Shown here: piece by piece, positions 49,449 through 58,347 of the stretch
Position numbering within the stretch: the first letter of the stretch is position 1
How the letters are laid out: each line of letters opens with the position of its first letter
NCBI GenBank assembly: GCA_038527375.1
Contig: JBCBFU010000011.1
Location: 7,477 to 71,476, forward strand
Direction of reading: 5' to 3'
DNA length: 64,000 nucleotides
Source of the DNA: Shimia_B sp038527375
GTDB taxonomy: Bacteria > Pseudomonadota > Alphaproteobacteria > Rhodobacterales > Rhodobacteraceae
The notes under the pieces: model-generated
What the model was told of the DNA's origin: nothing
Seen by the model: only the letters and a program-made list of their open reading frames with translations
Database searches by the model: none
Program-made: the position numbers and the translations under genes

Positions 49449-49847
49449 CTAGTCGTCCACATCATCCACATCGGCCTGACCGGACAGTTTGCGCCGCACA
49501 AGGCTCCATGACAGGCCGATCCCCAACACGAACGACATGGCGATCAGCGCGAGCCACGTGTTCCGCGTTGGATCATCGAGGTTGAGAAGACCGAAATCGT
49601 AAGCAACCCAGAGCCCTGCACCCACCAGCGCCATCACCAGCAGCATCCCGAAGGCCCCGATCGACCGAAACGTCGCGCGCAGGTAGATGATGTAGCCGAT
49701 CAACAGGATCAGCCCGGCCAGAACCGCGACGGACAGCTTATCTTCGCCGTTTTGGGCCACCCAGCGGACATAGTTCCACTGGGTCGGGTTGAAGGTCGCG
49801 GCCAAGAGGGCAAAGGCAAAGCCCCAGCGGAGGAGAAATCCAAACAT
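49449..49847 (-). CDS. DUF6524 family membrane protein
   Basis: 132 residues with four membrane helices (FGFLLRWGFAFALLAATFNPTQWNY, LSVAVLAGLILLIGYIIYL, GMLLVMALVGAGLWVAY, LIAMSFVLGIGLSWSLVRR). The NPTQWNYVRW motif after helix 1 is characteristic of this family. The C-terminus is acidic (ADVDDVDD). It is an inner-membrane protein of unknown function found widely in alphaproteobacteria. It is divergent from purA. Confidence 0.83.
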   Translation of the reverse strand: MFGFLLRWGFAFALLAATFNPTQWNYVRWVAQNGEDKLSVAVLAGLILLIGYIIYLRATFRSIGAFGMLLVMALVGAGLWVAYDFGLLNLDDPTRNTWLALIAMSFVLGIGLSWSLVRRKLSGQADVDDVDD

Positions 49848-49982
49848 GCCGCAGATGTCTCAGCCCCGGCCATCTGCGTCAAGCCAAGCCAAGCAAAGGC
49901 AAGGCTGCGCGGCTGCCCTTGCGGTTGCTGTCGCTTGCGCGGCCCGCTATGAGGCGCGCGGTTTGACCTGAAAGGACAGCGC

Positions 49983-51275
49983 ATGGCCAATGTTGTGGTG
50001 GTCGGCACCCAGTGGGGTGACGAGGGCAAAGGCAAGATCGTCGATTGGCTGAGCGAGCGTGCCGACATCATCGCCCGCTTCCAGGGCGGTCACAATGCGG
50101 GCCACACGCTGGTGATCGACGGGGCGGTCTACAAACTGCATGCGCTGCCGTCGGGCGTGGTACGCGGCGGCAAGCTGTCGGTCATCGGCAACGGTGTCGT
50201 GCTGGACCCTTGGCACTTGGTCGAGGAGATCGCGACCGTGCGTGAGCAAGGTATCGAGATCACGCCCGAGACGCTGATGATCGCCGAGAATACGCCGCTG
50301 ATCCTGCCCTATCACGGGGAGCTTGATCGCGCGCGCGAGAGCCAGAATTCCGTGGCCAAGATCGGCACCACCGGGCGTGGCATCGGCCCGGCCTACGAGG
50401 ACAAGGTGGGCCGCCGCGTAATCCGCGTGGCCGATCTGGCCGATGATGCGACGCTGGAATTGCGCGTGGATCGCGCGTTGGTTCACCACAATGCGTTGCG
50501 TTCTGGTCTGGGTCTTGAGGCTATCGACCGTGACGCGCTGCTGACCAAGCTGCGGGAAGTTGCGCCCGAGATCCTGAAATACGCGGCCCCGGTGTGGAAA
50601 GTGCTGAATGAAAAGCGCCGCGCGGGGAAGCGTATCCTGTTTGAAGGGGCGCAAGGCGCGCTTCTGGACATCGATTTTGGCACCTATCCCTTCGTGACCT
50701 CGTCCAATGTGATTGCGGGGCAGGCGGCGACGGGCACTGGCATCGGGCCGGGGTCCATCGATTACGTTCTGGGGATCACCAAGGCCTATACCACCCGTGT
50801 GGGCGAGGGGCCGTTCCCGACGGAGTTGGACGACGAGGACGGGCAGCGTCTGGGCGAGCGTGGCCATGAGTTCGGCACCACCACGGGCCGCAAGCGCCGC
50901 TGTGGCTGGTTCGATGCCTGTCTCGTGCGCCAGACATGCGTGACCTCGGGCGTGTCAGGCATCTCGCTGACGAAACTCGACGTGTTGGACGGGTTTGACG
51001 AGATCAAGATTTGCACGGGCTACGAGTTGGACGGGGTCCAGTTGGACTACCTGCCCACGGCGGCGGATCAGCAGGCGCGCGTGACGCCGGTCTACGAGAC
51101 CATCGAGGGCTGGCAGGGATCGACCGCAGGCGCGCGGTCCTGGGCCGAGCTTCCGGCAGCGGCGATCAAATATGTGCGGCGGATCGAGGAGTTGATCCAG
51201 TGCCCCGTCGCCCTAGTGTCCACCTCGCCCGAGCGCGAGGATACGATCCTTGTGACGGACCCATTCGCGGACTGA
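49983..51275 (+). CDS. purA: Adenylosuccinate synthetase
   Basis: 430 residues. It joins IMP and aspartate using GTP in AMP synthesis. GDEGKGKIVDWLSERADIIARFQGGHNAGH is the GTP/IMP site with the catalytic Asp and His. GTTGRGIGPAYEDKVGR, QGALLDIDFGTYPFVTSSN and TTTGRKRRCGW are further signatures. Length and arrangement are normal. A DUF2842 gene follows. Confidence 0.97.
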   Translation: MANVVVVGTQWGDEGKGKIVDWLSERADIIARFQGGHNAGHTLVIDGAVYKLHALPSGVVRGGKLSVIGNGVVLDPWHLVEEIATVREQGIEITPETLMIAENTPLILPYHGELDRARESQNSVAKIGTTGRGIGPAYEDKVGRRVIRVADLADDATLELRVDRALVHHNALRSGLGLEAIDRDALLTKLREVAPEILKYAAPVWKVLNEKRRAGKRILFEGAQGALLDIDFGTYPFVTSSNVIAGQAATGTGIGPGSIDYVLGITKAYTTRVGEGPFPTELDDEDGQRLGERGHEFGTTTGRKRRCGWFDACLVRQTCVTSGVSGISLTKLDVLDGFDEIKICTGYELDGVQLDYLPTAADQQARVTPVYETIEGWQGSTAGARSWAELPAAAIKYVRRIEELIQCPVALVSTSPEREDTILVTDPFAD

Positions 51276-51300
51276 TCCCGCAAACTGTCTGAGGCCGCCC

Positions 51301-51531
51301 ATGGCATTGAGCTACAAAGCCAAGCGACGCTGGTCGCTGTTTATCCTCGTGGTGGCCGTGCCCGCCTACATCGTCGTGGCGGTGACGGTGATGAACTGGC
51401 TGGGCCGCCCGCCGATCTTTGTGGAACTGCTGGTCTACATCGCGCTGGGGATCGTCTGGGCGATCCCGCTCAAGCCGGTGTTCAAAGGTGTGGGGCAACC
51501 GGACCCGGACGCGCCGCCGCCGCAAGACTAG
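51301..51531 (+). CDS. DUF2842 membrane protein
   Basis: 76 residues with two membrane helices (WSLFILVVAVPAYIVVAVTVMNWL and FVELLVYIALGIVWAIPLKPVF). The opening MALSYKAKRRW and the ALGIVWAIPLKPVFKGVG segment are typical of DUF2842, a small alphaproteobacterial inner-membrane family without known function. It lies 25 bases after purA and is probably co-transcribed. Confidence 0.9.
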   Translation: MALSYKAKRRWSLFILVVAVPAYIVVAVTVMNWLGRPPIFVELLVYIALGIVWAIPLKPVFKGVGQPDPDAPPPQD

Positions 51532-51570
51532 GGTCTCGCGGCGCGCTTTCCATCAACGGATTGATTTGGC

Positions 51571-53814
51571 CTAGCCTGCGGCGCGGGCCTCGGCCTGTTC
51601 AATTGCGTCGGGCTGGAAGCGGGTGCTGTCGGTCGCCTCGAACTGGCCGCCGCGGATCTTGCGGATGCGGCCCTGCCGCAGAAGCGTGCCAAAGGCGCGC
51701 AACCCGTCTTCACGGCTAAAGCTTCCCGCTTCGGACGCGCCTTGGACGAGGCGCATGATTTGCGGACGCGAGAACACGGTCTTGCCCTCCACATGGGTCA
51801 GCCATGCTGCCGCCGCCTCGAGCGTGTCGGGCAGGCCTTCGGCACCGGCATCGGCCATGAAGCCTGAGAACCCTGCAACATCACCGTCATTGGTGCGCGC
51901 AACGGGAGCCGGGCGGACAGGTTGCGCGGCTGTGGGTGCCGCGGCCTCGGTCGCAGGTTCTGCAACGGGGGCCGGGGCCGCAACAGGTGCAGGCGCCGCT
52001 TCGGTTGCGGCCTCTGGTGCTTGGGCCTCAGGTGCGGGTGCTGCGGCGCGTGCGACGCGGCGCGGCGTCACCGGTTTGACCTCGGCGGGTGCCGGTGTGT
52101 CCACGCGTTGTGCAGCCACGAGTTTGAGCGGGGCAGGGGCGCGGCGGGCTGGTTCGCGCGCAGGCGCGGCATCGTCGGCGCGTTTTTGCGGGCGGCGCGG
52201 ACGGACCACGGCGGCGAGGTCTTCGCGGAACGGCTCCTGCTCCTCCTCGGGGGTGGTCTTGGTCGCGTCACCCAGTTGGCGCGCAGCCTCGGTCGCGGCG
52301 ACGGCGGCCTTGAGTTGGGTGAAGGCCTGACGGCGCGTGCGGCCATCTGGGGCCTCCATCTGCGCGTCGGCCTCGGTCATCAGGCGCGAGACGGCGGTGT
52401 CTGTGTCACCCATCGCGCCCAGCTTGTCCCGGCCCGCCTTGGCGTCGCGGGTGGACGGTACAGCGTCCTCAGGGCCGTCTTGGGCCACGATATTGGTGAT
52501 GCCATCCGCCTCGGGCGCGTCGTCGACGGGATCGGCGGTGTCGTCGGCAAAGATCGAGGGCGCGTCGCCCTCGTCGTCGTCGGCTGCGTCGAATGCAGGC
52601 GCGGCCTCTTGCGCCTCGGCCTCGACCGCGGCCAGTTCGCGCGCCAATTCGTCTTCCTCTTCTGCCGACAGCCCGCCATCTGCCTGGGCGGTCTCGGCCA
52701 CGGTTTTTGTCAGCTCATCAAGACCATCGAGGTCTTGGAAGTCATCATACGCGGCCTCTTCATCAGCCTCTTTATCGGCTACGGCCTGTTCAGCGGGCGC
52801 GTCGTCGGTCGCATCCTCGATGGCTTCCAACTGTCCCCGGGCGACGGCGGCCTCGAAGTCGGCGCGTTTCATCTTGAGAACGCGCGCTTTGGGCGCGGCG
52901 GGTTCGGCGTCCGCTTCGCTTGGTGCGTCTGCTTGGGCCTCCTCCAGCTGGGCCTCTTCCGGCGCGGCCTCAGACGCCGGGGAAAAATCCTCGGCGTGTT
53001 CATCCTCGGAATAGGCTGCCTTGGCGGCGCCTGCGGCGGCGGTTACGCCCACGACGGCCTGAATGCGGCGCAGCTTGGCGGCGAGGGTATCTTCGTCCTG
53101 CTGTGCCGTCTCTGGCGCGTCGGCTTCCACCGTTTCGGCGGTGACGGGTGCCTCTTCGGGCTCTGCGGGCAGGCTGTCTGTTTCGGCGTCTGTGGCGTCG
53201 TCGTCTTGAGCGTCGGCCTCAGGCGCGTCGTCTGCGGGCGCGTCGTCTTCTTGCGTCTCTTCCTCGACCGTCTCGCTTACATCGTCGTCAAACTGTTCTG
53301 CCGCGATCTCTTCGGCCTCAGCCACCGGCTCATCTGCGCTGTCATCGGCAACGCTGTCTGGTGTGGCTGACTCGACCTCGGGCTCGACCACGGGCGCGAC
53401 CTCGGGCTCTGGGGTGATGTCCTCGGCGGGCGCCGCCTCCGCATCGTCATATGTGCCAAGGTCTTCTTCGCGGCCTTCAACAGAGGCGTCTTCGGCGGGT
53501 TCTGCTGCGGGCGCTTCCGGTGCTGGCTCGGGCTGAACGACCGGGGCTGCCCCGGAGGAATCTGCGGCTTGCAGCAACACGCGGTTGCCTTCGGCGCGGG
53601 CGGTGACGCCACGGGCGATCTCGCGTTCGGCGATGCGGGCCATGACGTCGGCGTCGGGCTGGGGCGGTTCGGCCCCGAAATAGCGATCTTCGGCAGCGAG
53701 GTCGCGGAAATACTCCGCGATGGCCTTCATCGTGTCAAAGCTGTCGTCGAACCCTTCGAGGGTGCACGAGAACGTCCCATACGAGACTGTCAAAACCTTG
53801 CTGTTACCCACCAT
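51571..53814 (-). CDS. Long acidic low-complexity protein (747 aa)
   Basis: 747 residues. An ordered N-terminus (1-85, VLTVSYGTFSCTLEGFDDSFDTMKAI) precedes a very long Ala/Glu/Asp/Pro-rich stretch (about 85-640) with short basic patches such as KARVLKMKRADFEAAVARGQ and VVRPRRPQKRADD. A second ordered part at 640-747 (FSGFMADAGAEGLPDTLEAAAAWL, FSRPQIMRLVQGASEAGSFSREDGLRAFGTLLRQGRIRKI) resembles a small helical or winged-helix module. I do not recognise a family with a known function. Orthologs in Rhodobacterales are labelled hypothetical or, on weak grounds, chemotaxis-related. It is convergent with the DUF2842 gene. Confidence 0.78.
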   Translation of the reverse strand: MVGNSKVLTVSYGTFSCTLEGFDDSFDTMKAIAEYFRDLAAEDRYFGAEPPQPDADVMARIAEREIARGVTARAEGNRVLLQAADSSGAAPVVQPEPAPEAPAAEPAEDASVEGREEDLGTYDDAEAAPAEDITPEPEVAPVVEPEVESATPDSVADDSADEPVAEAEEIAAEQFDDDVSETVEEETQEDDAPADDAPEADAQDDDATDAETDSLPAEPEEAPVTAETVEADAPETAQQDEDTLAAKLRRIQAVVGVTAAAGAAKAAYSEDEHAEDFSPASEAAPEEAQLEEAQADAPSEADAEPAAPKARVLKMKRADFEAAVARGQLEAIEDATDDAPAEQAVADKEADEEAAYDDFQDLDGLDELTKTVAETAQADGGLSAEEEDELARELAAVEAEAQEAAPAFDAADDDEGDAPSIFADDTADPVDDAPEADGITNIVAQDGPEDAVPSTRDAKAGRDKLGAMGDTDTAVSRLMTEADAQMEAPDGRTRRQAFTQLKAAVAATEAARQLGDATKTTPEEEQEPFREDLAAVVRPRRPQKRADDAAPAREPARRAPAPLKLVAAQRVDTPAPAEVKPVTPRRVARAAAPAPEAQAPEAATEAAPAPVAAPAPVAEPATEAAAPTAAQPVRPAPVARTNDGDVAGFSGFMADAGAEGLPDTLEAAAAWLTHVEGKTVFSRPQIMRLVQGASEAGSFSREDGLRAFGTLLRQGRIRKIRGGQFEATDSTRFQPDAIEQAEARAAG

Positions 53815-53959
53815 AACGACTGCTCACTTGTAATTTCGACTTTGGGTTGACGGTTGGTTTACCATCTTCCCGGTTGTGGAATGGACCCGAACCGCGTTCA
53901 TTTCCGTGTGTTTTCATGGCGCGAATGTGGTCTTTCGTCCCAAAATGCAGGATTCGCCG

Positions 53960-54634
53960 ATGTTTCGCCCCATTGTAGCATGTCCAAACGCCGTGACACT
54001 GGTCGGCGGCGGCGAGGCTAACGCGACATCCCTTACCAAGGCGTTGTCGCACGCGCCGACGCTGGTGGCCGCCGATGGCGGGGCGGCGGCCTGTCTGGCG
54101 GCAGGCCATGTGCCAGACGCTGTGATCGGCGATTTTGACTCACTGTCCGACGATGCAGCTGCCGACATCCCGCAGGGTCGGCTTCACCATGTTGCATCGC
54201 AGGACGACACCGATTTTGACAAATGCCTGAAACGGATCGAGGCGCCGGGCATTCTGGGGGTGGGTTTCCTGGGTGGGCGGATCGACCATCAACTCGCCGC
54301 GTTCAGCAGCCTGATGCGCGACCCGCGCCCGATTGTCTTGATCAGCAAACGCGAGGTCGTGTTCATGGCCCCGCGCGCACTGCGGCTGAGGCTTGCGCCC
54401 GGCGATCCGATTGCCTTTTACCCGCTCAGGCCGGTGGAATTGACGACCCGGGGCGTGCGCTATCCGCTGGCGGCGACGACCGTTGCGCCCGACGGGATCA
54501 TCAGCACGTCGAACCACGTGGCCGATCCTGAGGTCGAAATCGTGACAGATCGGGCCGGTGTTCTTGTGACTATGCCGCTGGCGGCGCTGGAACCGGTGTT
54601 GGACGCGCTGTGGCCACACGTTCGCGCCAAATGA
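53960..54634 (+). CDS. thiN: Thiamine diphosphokinase
   Basis: 224 residues from the ATG at 53960; an ATG at 53945 is possible. It makes thiamine diphosphate from thiamine and ATP. PTLVAADGGAAACLAAGHVPDAVIGDFDSLSD (GDFDS) and QDDTDFDKCLKRI are the metal and substrate motifs of the family. GVGFLGGRIDHQLAAFSSLM is the next conserved block. The last 65 bases overlap the convergent EamA gene. Confidence 0.9.
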   Translation: MFRPIVACPNAVTLVGGGEANATSLTKALSHAPTLVAADGGAAACLAAGHVPDAVIGDFDSLSDDAAADIPQGRLHHVASQDDTDFDKCLKRIEAPGILGVGFLGGRIDHQLAAFSSLMRDPRPIVLISKREVVFMAPRALRLRLAPGDPIAFYPLRPVELTTRGVRYPLAATTVAPDGIISTSNHVADPEVEIVTDRAGVLVTMPLAALEPVLDALWPHVRAK

Positions 54635-55505
54635 CATAAAGACCCGCGGAGATCGTCACGAGGATGCCGATGGCCGCCAACCCGTTGGGCAGGTCGCGGA
54701 AGATCACAAAGCCGATCACGGTCGCGAAGGGAATTTCCAGATATTGCATCGGTGCCAGCGTGGCAGACGGCGCAAAGCGCAGCGACCACGTCATGAAAAG
54801 ATGCGCGATGGACCCCACGATCCCTGTGAGCAGGAGCAGCCATGCCTCGTTCCCAGTGGGGCGCGGCAAGGCCGCGATGTCCCAACCCAGCGCGCCACCC
54901 ACAAGGTATATGGGGGCGAGGATGGCCATGGCGATGCAGCCCGAAATGGCCTGAAGTGTCACCGCATCCACGGATTTGGCGATCTGACGCGTTTGCAGCA
55001 TGAAAAGCGCAAAGACCACGGCGACACCGAGCGGCAAGAGCGCGGCCCAGCCGACGGCTGCAAACGATGGCTGGATGACCAGAAGCGTGCCGACAAACCC
55101 CACCCCGCAGGCGGCCAGGCGGTGTGGCCCCACGGCTTCGCCCAGAACGGCCCACCCCAGAAGCAGCATGATAAAGGGCATCACGAAGGCAATCGCGATG
55201 GCATCGGCCAGTGGCAGGTAACGCAGCGCCGTGAACATCAGCGCGATGCCGCAGATATGCAGGACCGTGCGTTGCACGATGATGCGCCAGTGCCGGGAGG
55301 TGAGTTGAGGGCGCGCACCGCTGGCCAGTGCAATGGGACCTAGCAGGACCGCTTGCGCCAGAAACCTCACAGCCACGATCATCAGGATCGGCAGGCTCGC
55401 GCCCAGGATCTTGCCCAACGCGTCGCCAAAGGGCGCCATGACGCAAAAGGCGAGCATGAGCATGATCCCAAGGAGGGGGCGGTCCGGGTTGGCGGCGTTG
55501 TTCAT
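54570..55505 (-). CDS. EamA/DMT-family transporter
   Basis: 311 residues with about ten membrane helices in two EamA halves. Each half carries the typical pattern: the first with VALASGARPQLTSRHWRIIVQRTV and PLADAIAIAFVMPFIMLLLGW, the second with SATLAPMQYLEIPFATVIGFVIFRDLPNG. This is the drug/metabolite transporter superfamily, usually exporters of amino acids or metabolites at the inner membrane. The substrate is unknown. Its C-terminal coding bases overlap thiN on the other strand, an unusually long convergent overlap. Confidence 0.85.
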   Translation of the reverse strand: MNNAANPDRPLLGIMLMLAFCVMAPFGDALGKILGASLPILMIVAVRFLAQAVLLGPIALASGARPQLTSRHWRIIVQRTVLHICGIALMFTALRYLPLADAIAIAFVMPFIMLLLGWAVLGEAVGPHRLAACGVGFVGTLLVIQPSFAAVGWAALLPLGVAVVFALFMLQTRQIAKSVDAVTLQAISGCIAMAILAPIYLVGGALGWDIAALPRPTGNEAWLLLLTGIVGSIAHLFMTWSLRFAPSATLAPMQYLEIPFATVIGFVIFRDLPNGLAAIGILVTISAGLYVIWRERVATARPTPVPAPPAA

Positions 55506-55540
55506 ATCCGCAGGCTAGGACCTCGGTCCCGCAAAGACCA

Positions 55541-56914
55541 TCAGCAATTGGGAATGTTGACGGCCAGCCCGCCCAGCGAGGTTTCCTTGTACTTCTCGCT
55601 CATGTCCGCGCCGGTCTGGCGCATGGTCTCGATACAGGCATCGAGCGGCACAAGGTGGGTGCCATCCCCGCGCAAGGCCAGCGAGGCCGCAGAGACCGCC
55701 TTGATACAGCCCAGCCCGTTGCGTTCGATGCAGGGCACTTGCACCAGCCCTTTGACCGGGTCGCATGTCATCCCGAGGTGATGTTCCAGCGCGATCTCGG
55801 CCGCGTTTTCGACCTGTTCGGGTGTTCCGCCCATCACGGCGCACAGGCCCGCCGCGGCCATGGCAGACGCGCTGCCGACTTCGGCCTGACAGCCGCATTC
55901 CGCGCCCGAGATCGAGGCGTTGTGTTTCACAAGCCCGCCAATGGCCGCCGCGGTGAGCAGGAAGTCGGGAATGCGCGAGTGCGCTGCCCCCGGCACATGG
56001 TCGAGCCAATAGCGCAGCGTGGCGGGAACCACGCCCGCGGCCCCGTTGGTGGGCGCTGTGACGACCTGACCGCCGGCGGCGTTCTCCTCGTTCACGGCCA
56101 TGGCGTAGACGCTCATCCAGTCGTTGATGGTGTGGGGTGCGGTCAGGTTCATGCCGCGTTCGGCCAAGAGCGCGTCGTGGATGCCCTTGGCACGGCGTTT
56201 GACCGACAGACCGCCGGGCAGGGTGCCGTCGCTGGTCAGGCCCCGGTCGATGCACTGTGACATCACGGCCCAGATGCGAGCGATCCCATCGTCGAGCGCG
56301 GTGGACGACATCCGCGACAACTCGTTCGCGCGTTTGAGACCCGCGATGGTCTGCCCGGTTTCGCGGCACATCGATAGCATCTCAGCCGCGCTTTTGAACG
56401 GGTAGGGCACGGGTGGGCCATCGTCGGTATCGGCGCCGGAGGCGAGTTCCTCTGCCGTCAGCACGAAGCCACCCCCGACGGAATAATAGGTCTCCTGCAG
56501 GATCACGTCGCCTTGGGCATCGGTGGCCCGCAGGATCATGCCGTTCGCGTGGCCGGGAAGGTTGGGTCCGAAGTCAAAGGTCAGGTCCGCCTTGGGATCA
56601 AAGGCCAGCGGCGGCAGGTCCGCCACGGTGATCTGCGCCGTCTCGCGGATTTGGGCCAGCGTCGCCTCGGCCTGATCCGCGTCATAGGTGTCGGGCTGAA
56701 ATCCGGCCAACCCTAGGATCGTGGCGCGGTCGGTGGCGTGGCCCACACCCGTGAACGCGAGCGAGCCGTGCAGCGATGCCTTGAGCCCCGCGGGCGTGAA
56801 GGGCGAGGCGCGCAAGGTGTCCAGAAATCGACCTGCGGCCACCATCGGACCCATCGTGTGCGAGGATGACGGGCCGACGCCCACCTTGAACATATCAAAG
56901 ACGGATAGGAACAT
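55541..56914 (-). CDS. sdaA: L-serine ammonia-lyase (iron-sulfur type)
   Basis: 457 residues. It deaminates L-serine to pyruvate with a 4Fe-4S cluster. MFLSVFDMFKVGVGPSSSHTMGPM is the diagnostic N-terminus. TNGAAGVVPATLRYWLDHVPG follows. Cluster cysteines are seen in ISGAECGCQAEVGSASAM and HHLGMTCDPVKGLVQVPC. It is the one-chain alpha-beta fused form used in proteobacteria. It is divergent from rpiA. Confidence 0.95.
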   Translation of the reverse strand: MFLSVFDMFKVGVGPSSSHTMGPMVAAGRFLDTLRASPFTPAGLKASLHGSLAFTGVGHATDRATILGLAGFQPDTYDADQAEATLAQIRETAQITVADLPPLAFDPKADLTFDFGPNLPGHANGMILRATDAQGDVILQETYYSVGGGFVLTAEELASGADTDDGPPVPYPFKSAAEMLSMCRETGQTIAGLKRANELSRMSSTALDDGIARIWAVMSQCIDRGLTSDGTLPGGLSVKRRAKGIHDALLAERGMNLTAPHTINDWMSVYAMAVNEENAAGGQVVTAPTNGAAGVVPATLRYWLDHVPGAAHSRIPDFLLTAAAIGGLVKHNASISGAECGCQAEVGSASAMAAAGLCAVMGGTPEQVENAAEIALEHHLGMTCDPVKGLVQVPCIERNGLGCIKAVSAASLALRGDGTHLVPLDACIETMRQTGADMSEKYKETSLGGLAVNIPNC

Positions 56915-57095
56915 GCGACTGAGCTAGCCCAGTCTGGCCCGCGCCAAGGGTCCCAAAGCGACGTTTCCAATCGGAAACGGTCGCAGTTGGCGCAAGCCCG
57001 CTTTGGACCCTACCGCGCGGGGTGGGCTTGGGGTAGGGATGGGCACAGACCCCGGGGCACGTCCATGTGCCCCTGCAGAGAACGCGAGACATCAC

Positions 57096-57884
57096 ATGAG
57101 CGGCGAGCTTTCCCCCATCGACAAGGCCAAATTCGTGGCGGCCAAGCAGGCCTGCGAATACGTGGAAGACGGGATGAAGGTGGGGCTGGGGACCGGATCG
57201 ACGGCAGCATGGCTCGTCCGGTGCCTGGGCGAGATGGTGCGCGACGACGGGCTTCATATCCGCGGGGTTCCGACCTCGACCCGGACGGCGGCGCTCGCCC
57301 GGGATGTGGGGATCGAGGTCATTTCGCTGGATGAGGCTCGGTGGCTCGATCTGACGATCGACGGTGCGGACGAATTCGACACGGACCTGAACCTGATCAA
57401 GGGTGGTGGCGGGGCGCTGCTGCAGGAAAAGATCGTGGCCACGGCCAGCGACCAGATGGTCGTCATTGCGGATGTGTCGAAACAGGTCGATACGTTGGGC
57501 GGCTTCCCCCTGCCGATCGAGGTGATCCCCTTTGGCTGGCAGACGACCAAGGCCGTGGTCGAAGAGATGCTGAGCGCCATGGACGTGCTGGGCCAGACGG
57601 TGACGCTCCGCCTGAACGGGGACAGCGCCTATGTGACGGATGAAGGGAACTACCTTCTGGATTTGCACCTGAACCGGATCGGGAACCCGCGGCAGTTGGC
57701 AATGGCGATCAATCAGGTGCCGGGCGTCGTGGAGAACGGGCTTTTCATGGATATCTGCGACGTGGTTGTCATGGGCTATGGCGATGGCCGGGTCGAGGTG
57801 CGCGATATCAACGAGGGCACCGTGCACGAGGACCGCATCAACTTTGTCGACAGCGACAACCTGTTCACGGATCTGGCCGATTGA
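57096..57884 (+). CDS. rpiA: Ribose-5-phosphate isomerase A
   Basis: 262 residues from the ATG at 57096. It interconverts ribose 5-phosphate and ribulose 5-phosphate. GLGTGSTAAWLVRCL (phosphate loop), TIDGADEFDTDLNLIKGGGGALLQEKIVA (catalytic Asp and Glu region) and VIADVSKQVDTLGGFPLPIEV are family signatures. It overlaps the next gene by 4 bases at a TTG start (TTGA). Normal length. Confidence 0.95.
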   Translation: MSGELSPIDKAKFVAAKQACEYVEDGMKVGLGTGSTAAWLVRCLGEMVRDDGLHIRGVPTSTRTAALARDVGIEVISLDEARWLDLTIDGADEFDTDLNLIKGGGGALLQEKIVATASDQMVVIADVSKQVDTLGGFPLPIEVIPFGWQTTKAVVEEMLSAMDVLGQTVTLRLNGDSAYVTDEGNYLLDLHLNRIGNPRQLAMAINQVPGVVENGLFMDICDVVVMGYGDGRVEVRDINEGTVHEDRINFVDSDNLFTDLAD

Positions 57885-58321
57885 GCATCCAAACGATTGA
57901 CTACCCGGTGACGCCCGCGCGGCGCCGGATCATGGTGTTAAACGTCGTGGCGCATATCATTGCGGCCTCTGCGGCGATCTGGTTCTGGCGGACGGGCGAC
58001 GGCGCCGCATGGCTGTTCTTTGCCATCGCGGTCAGTCTGCTGGCGCTCTGGACGCTGGTTGTCCTGCTCAGCCGGCCTGTCATTGCGCGGATTGAAGGGC
58101 CTGACACAATTGTCATCTACGGGGCGACAGGGCGCGAAACGCGGATCGCCGCGTCCGACATCACGGAGATGTCGGTGGACCCGGCGCGCCGAACGGGCGT
58201 TATCCAGTTTCACAAGGATGGCGCGGACGGATTTGCGATCGTGTCGACCCGGTTCATGGGGGCAGAGGCCGCGCAGGACTTTGCCCATCGGGTTGCACAG
58301 ATGCGCCGGGACGCGCAGTAA
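57881..58321 (+). CDS. Small two-helix membrane protein
   Basis: 146 residues from a TTG that overlaps the rpiA stop. Two membrane helices (IMVLNVVAHIIAASAAIWFW and WLFFAIAVSLLALWTLVVLLS) are followed by a cytoplasmic beta-rich part (RIEGPDTIVIYGATGRETRIAASDITEMSVDP) resembling bacterial PH-like domains. The family is not recognised. The TTG start is chosen because the frame has no upstream room and the next ATG (57932) would cut the first helix. Confidence 0.7.
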   Translation: MSIQTIDYPVTPARRRIMVLNVVAHIIAASAAIWFWRTGDGAAWLFFAIAVSLLALWTLVVLLSRPVIARIEGPDTIVIYGATGRETRIAASDITEMSVDPARRTGVIQFHKDGADGFAIVSTRFMGAEAAQDFAHRVAQMRRDAQ

Positions 58322-58347
58322 AGGCCCACGGAATAAAGGACGATCCC

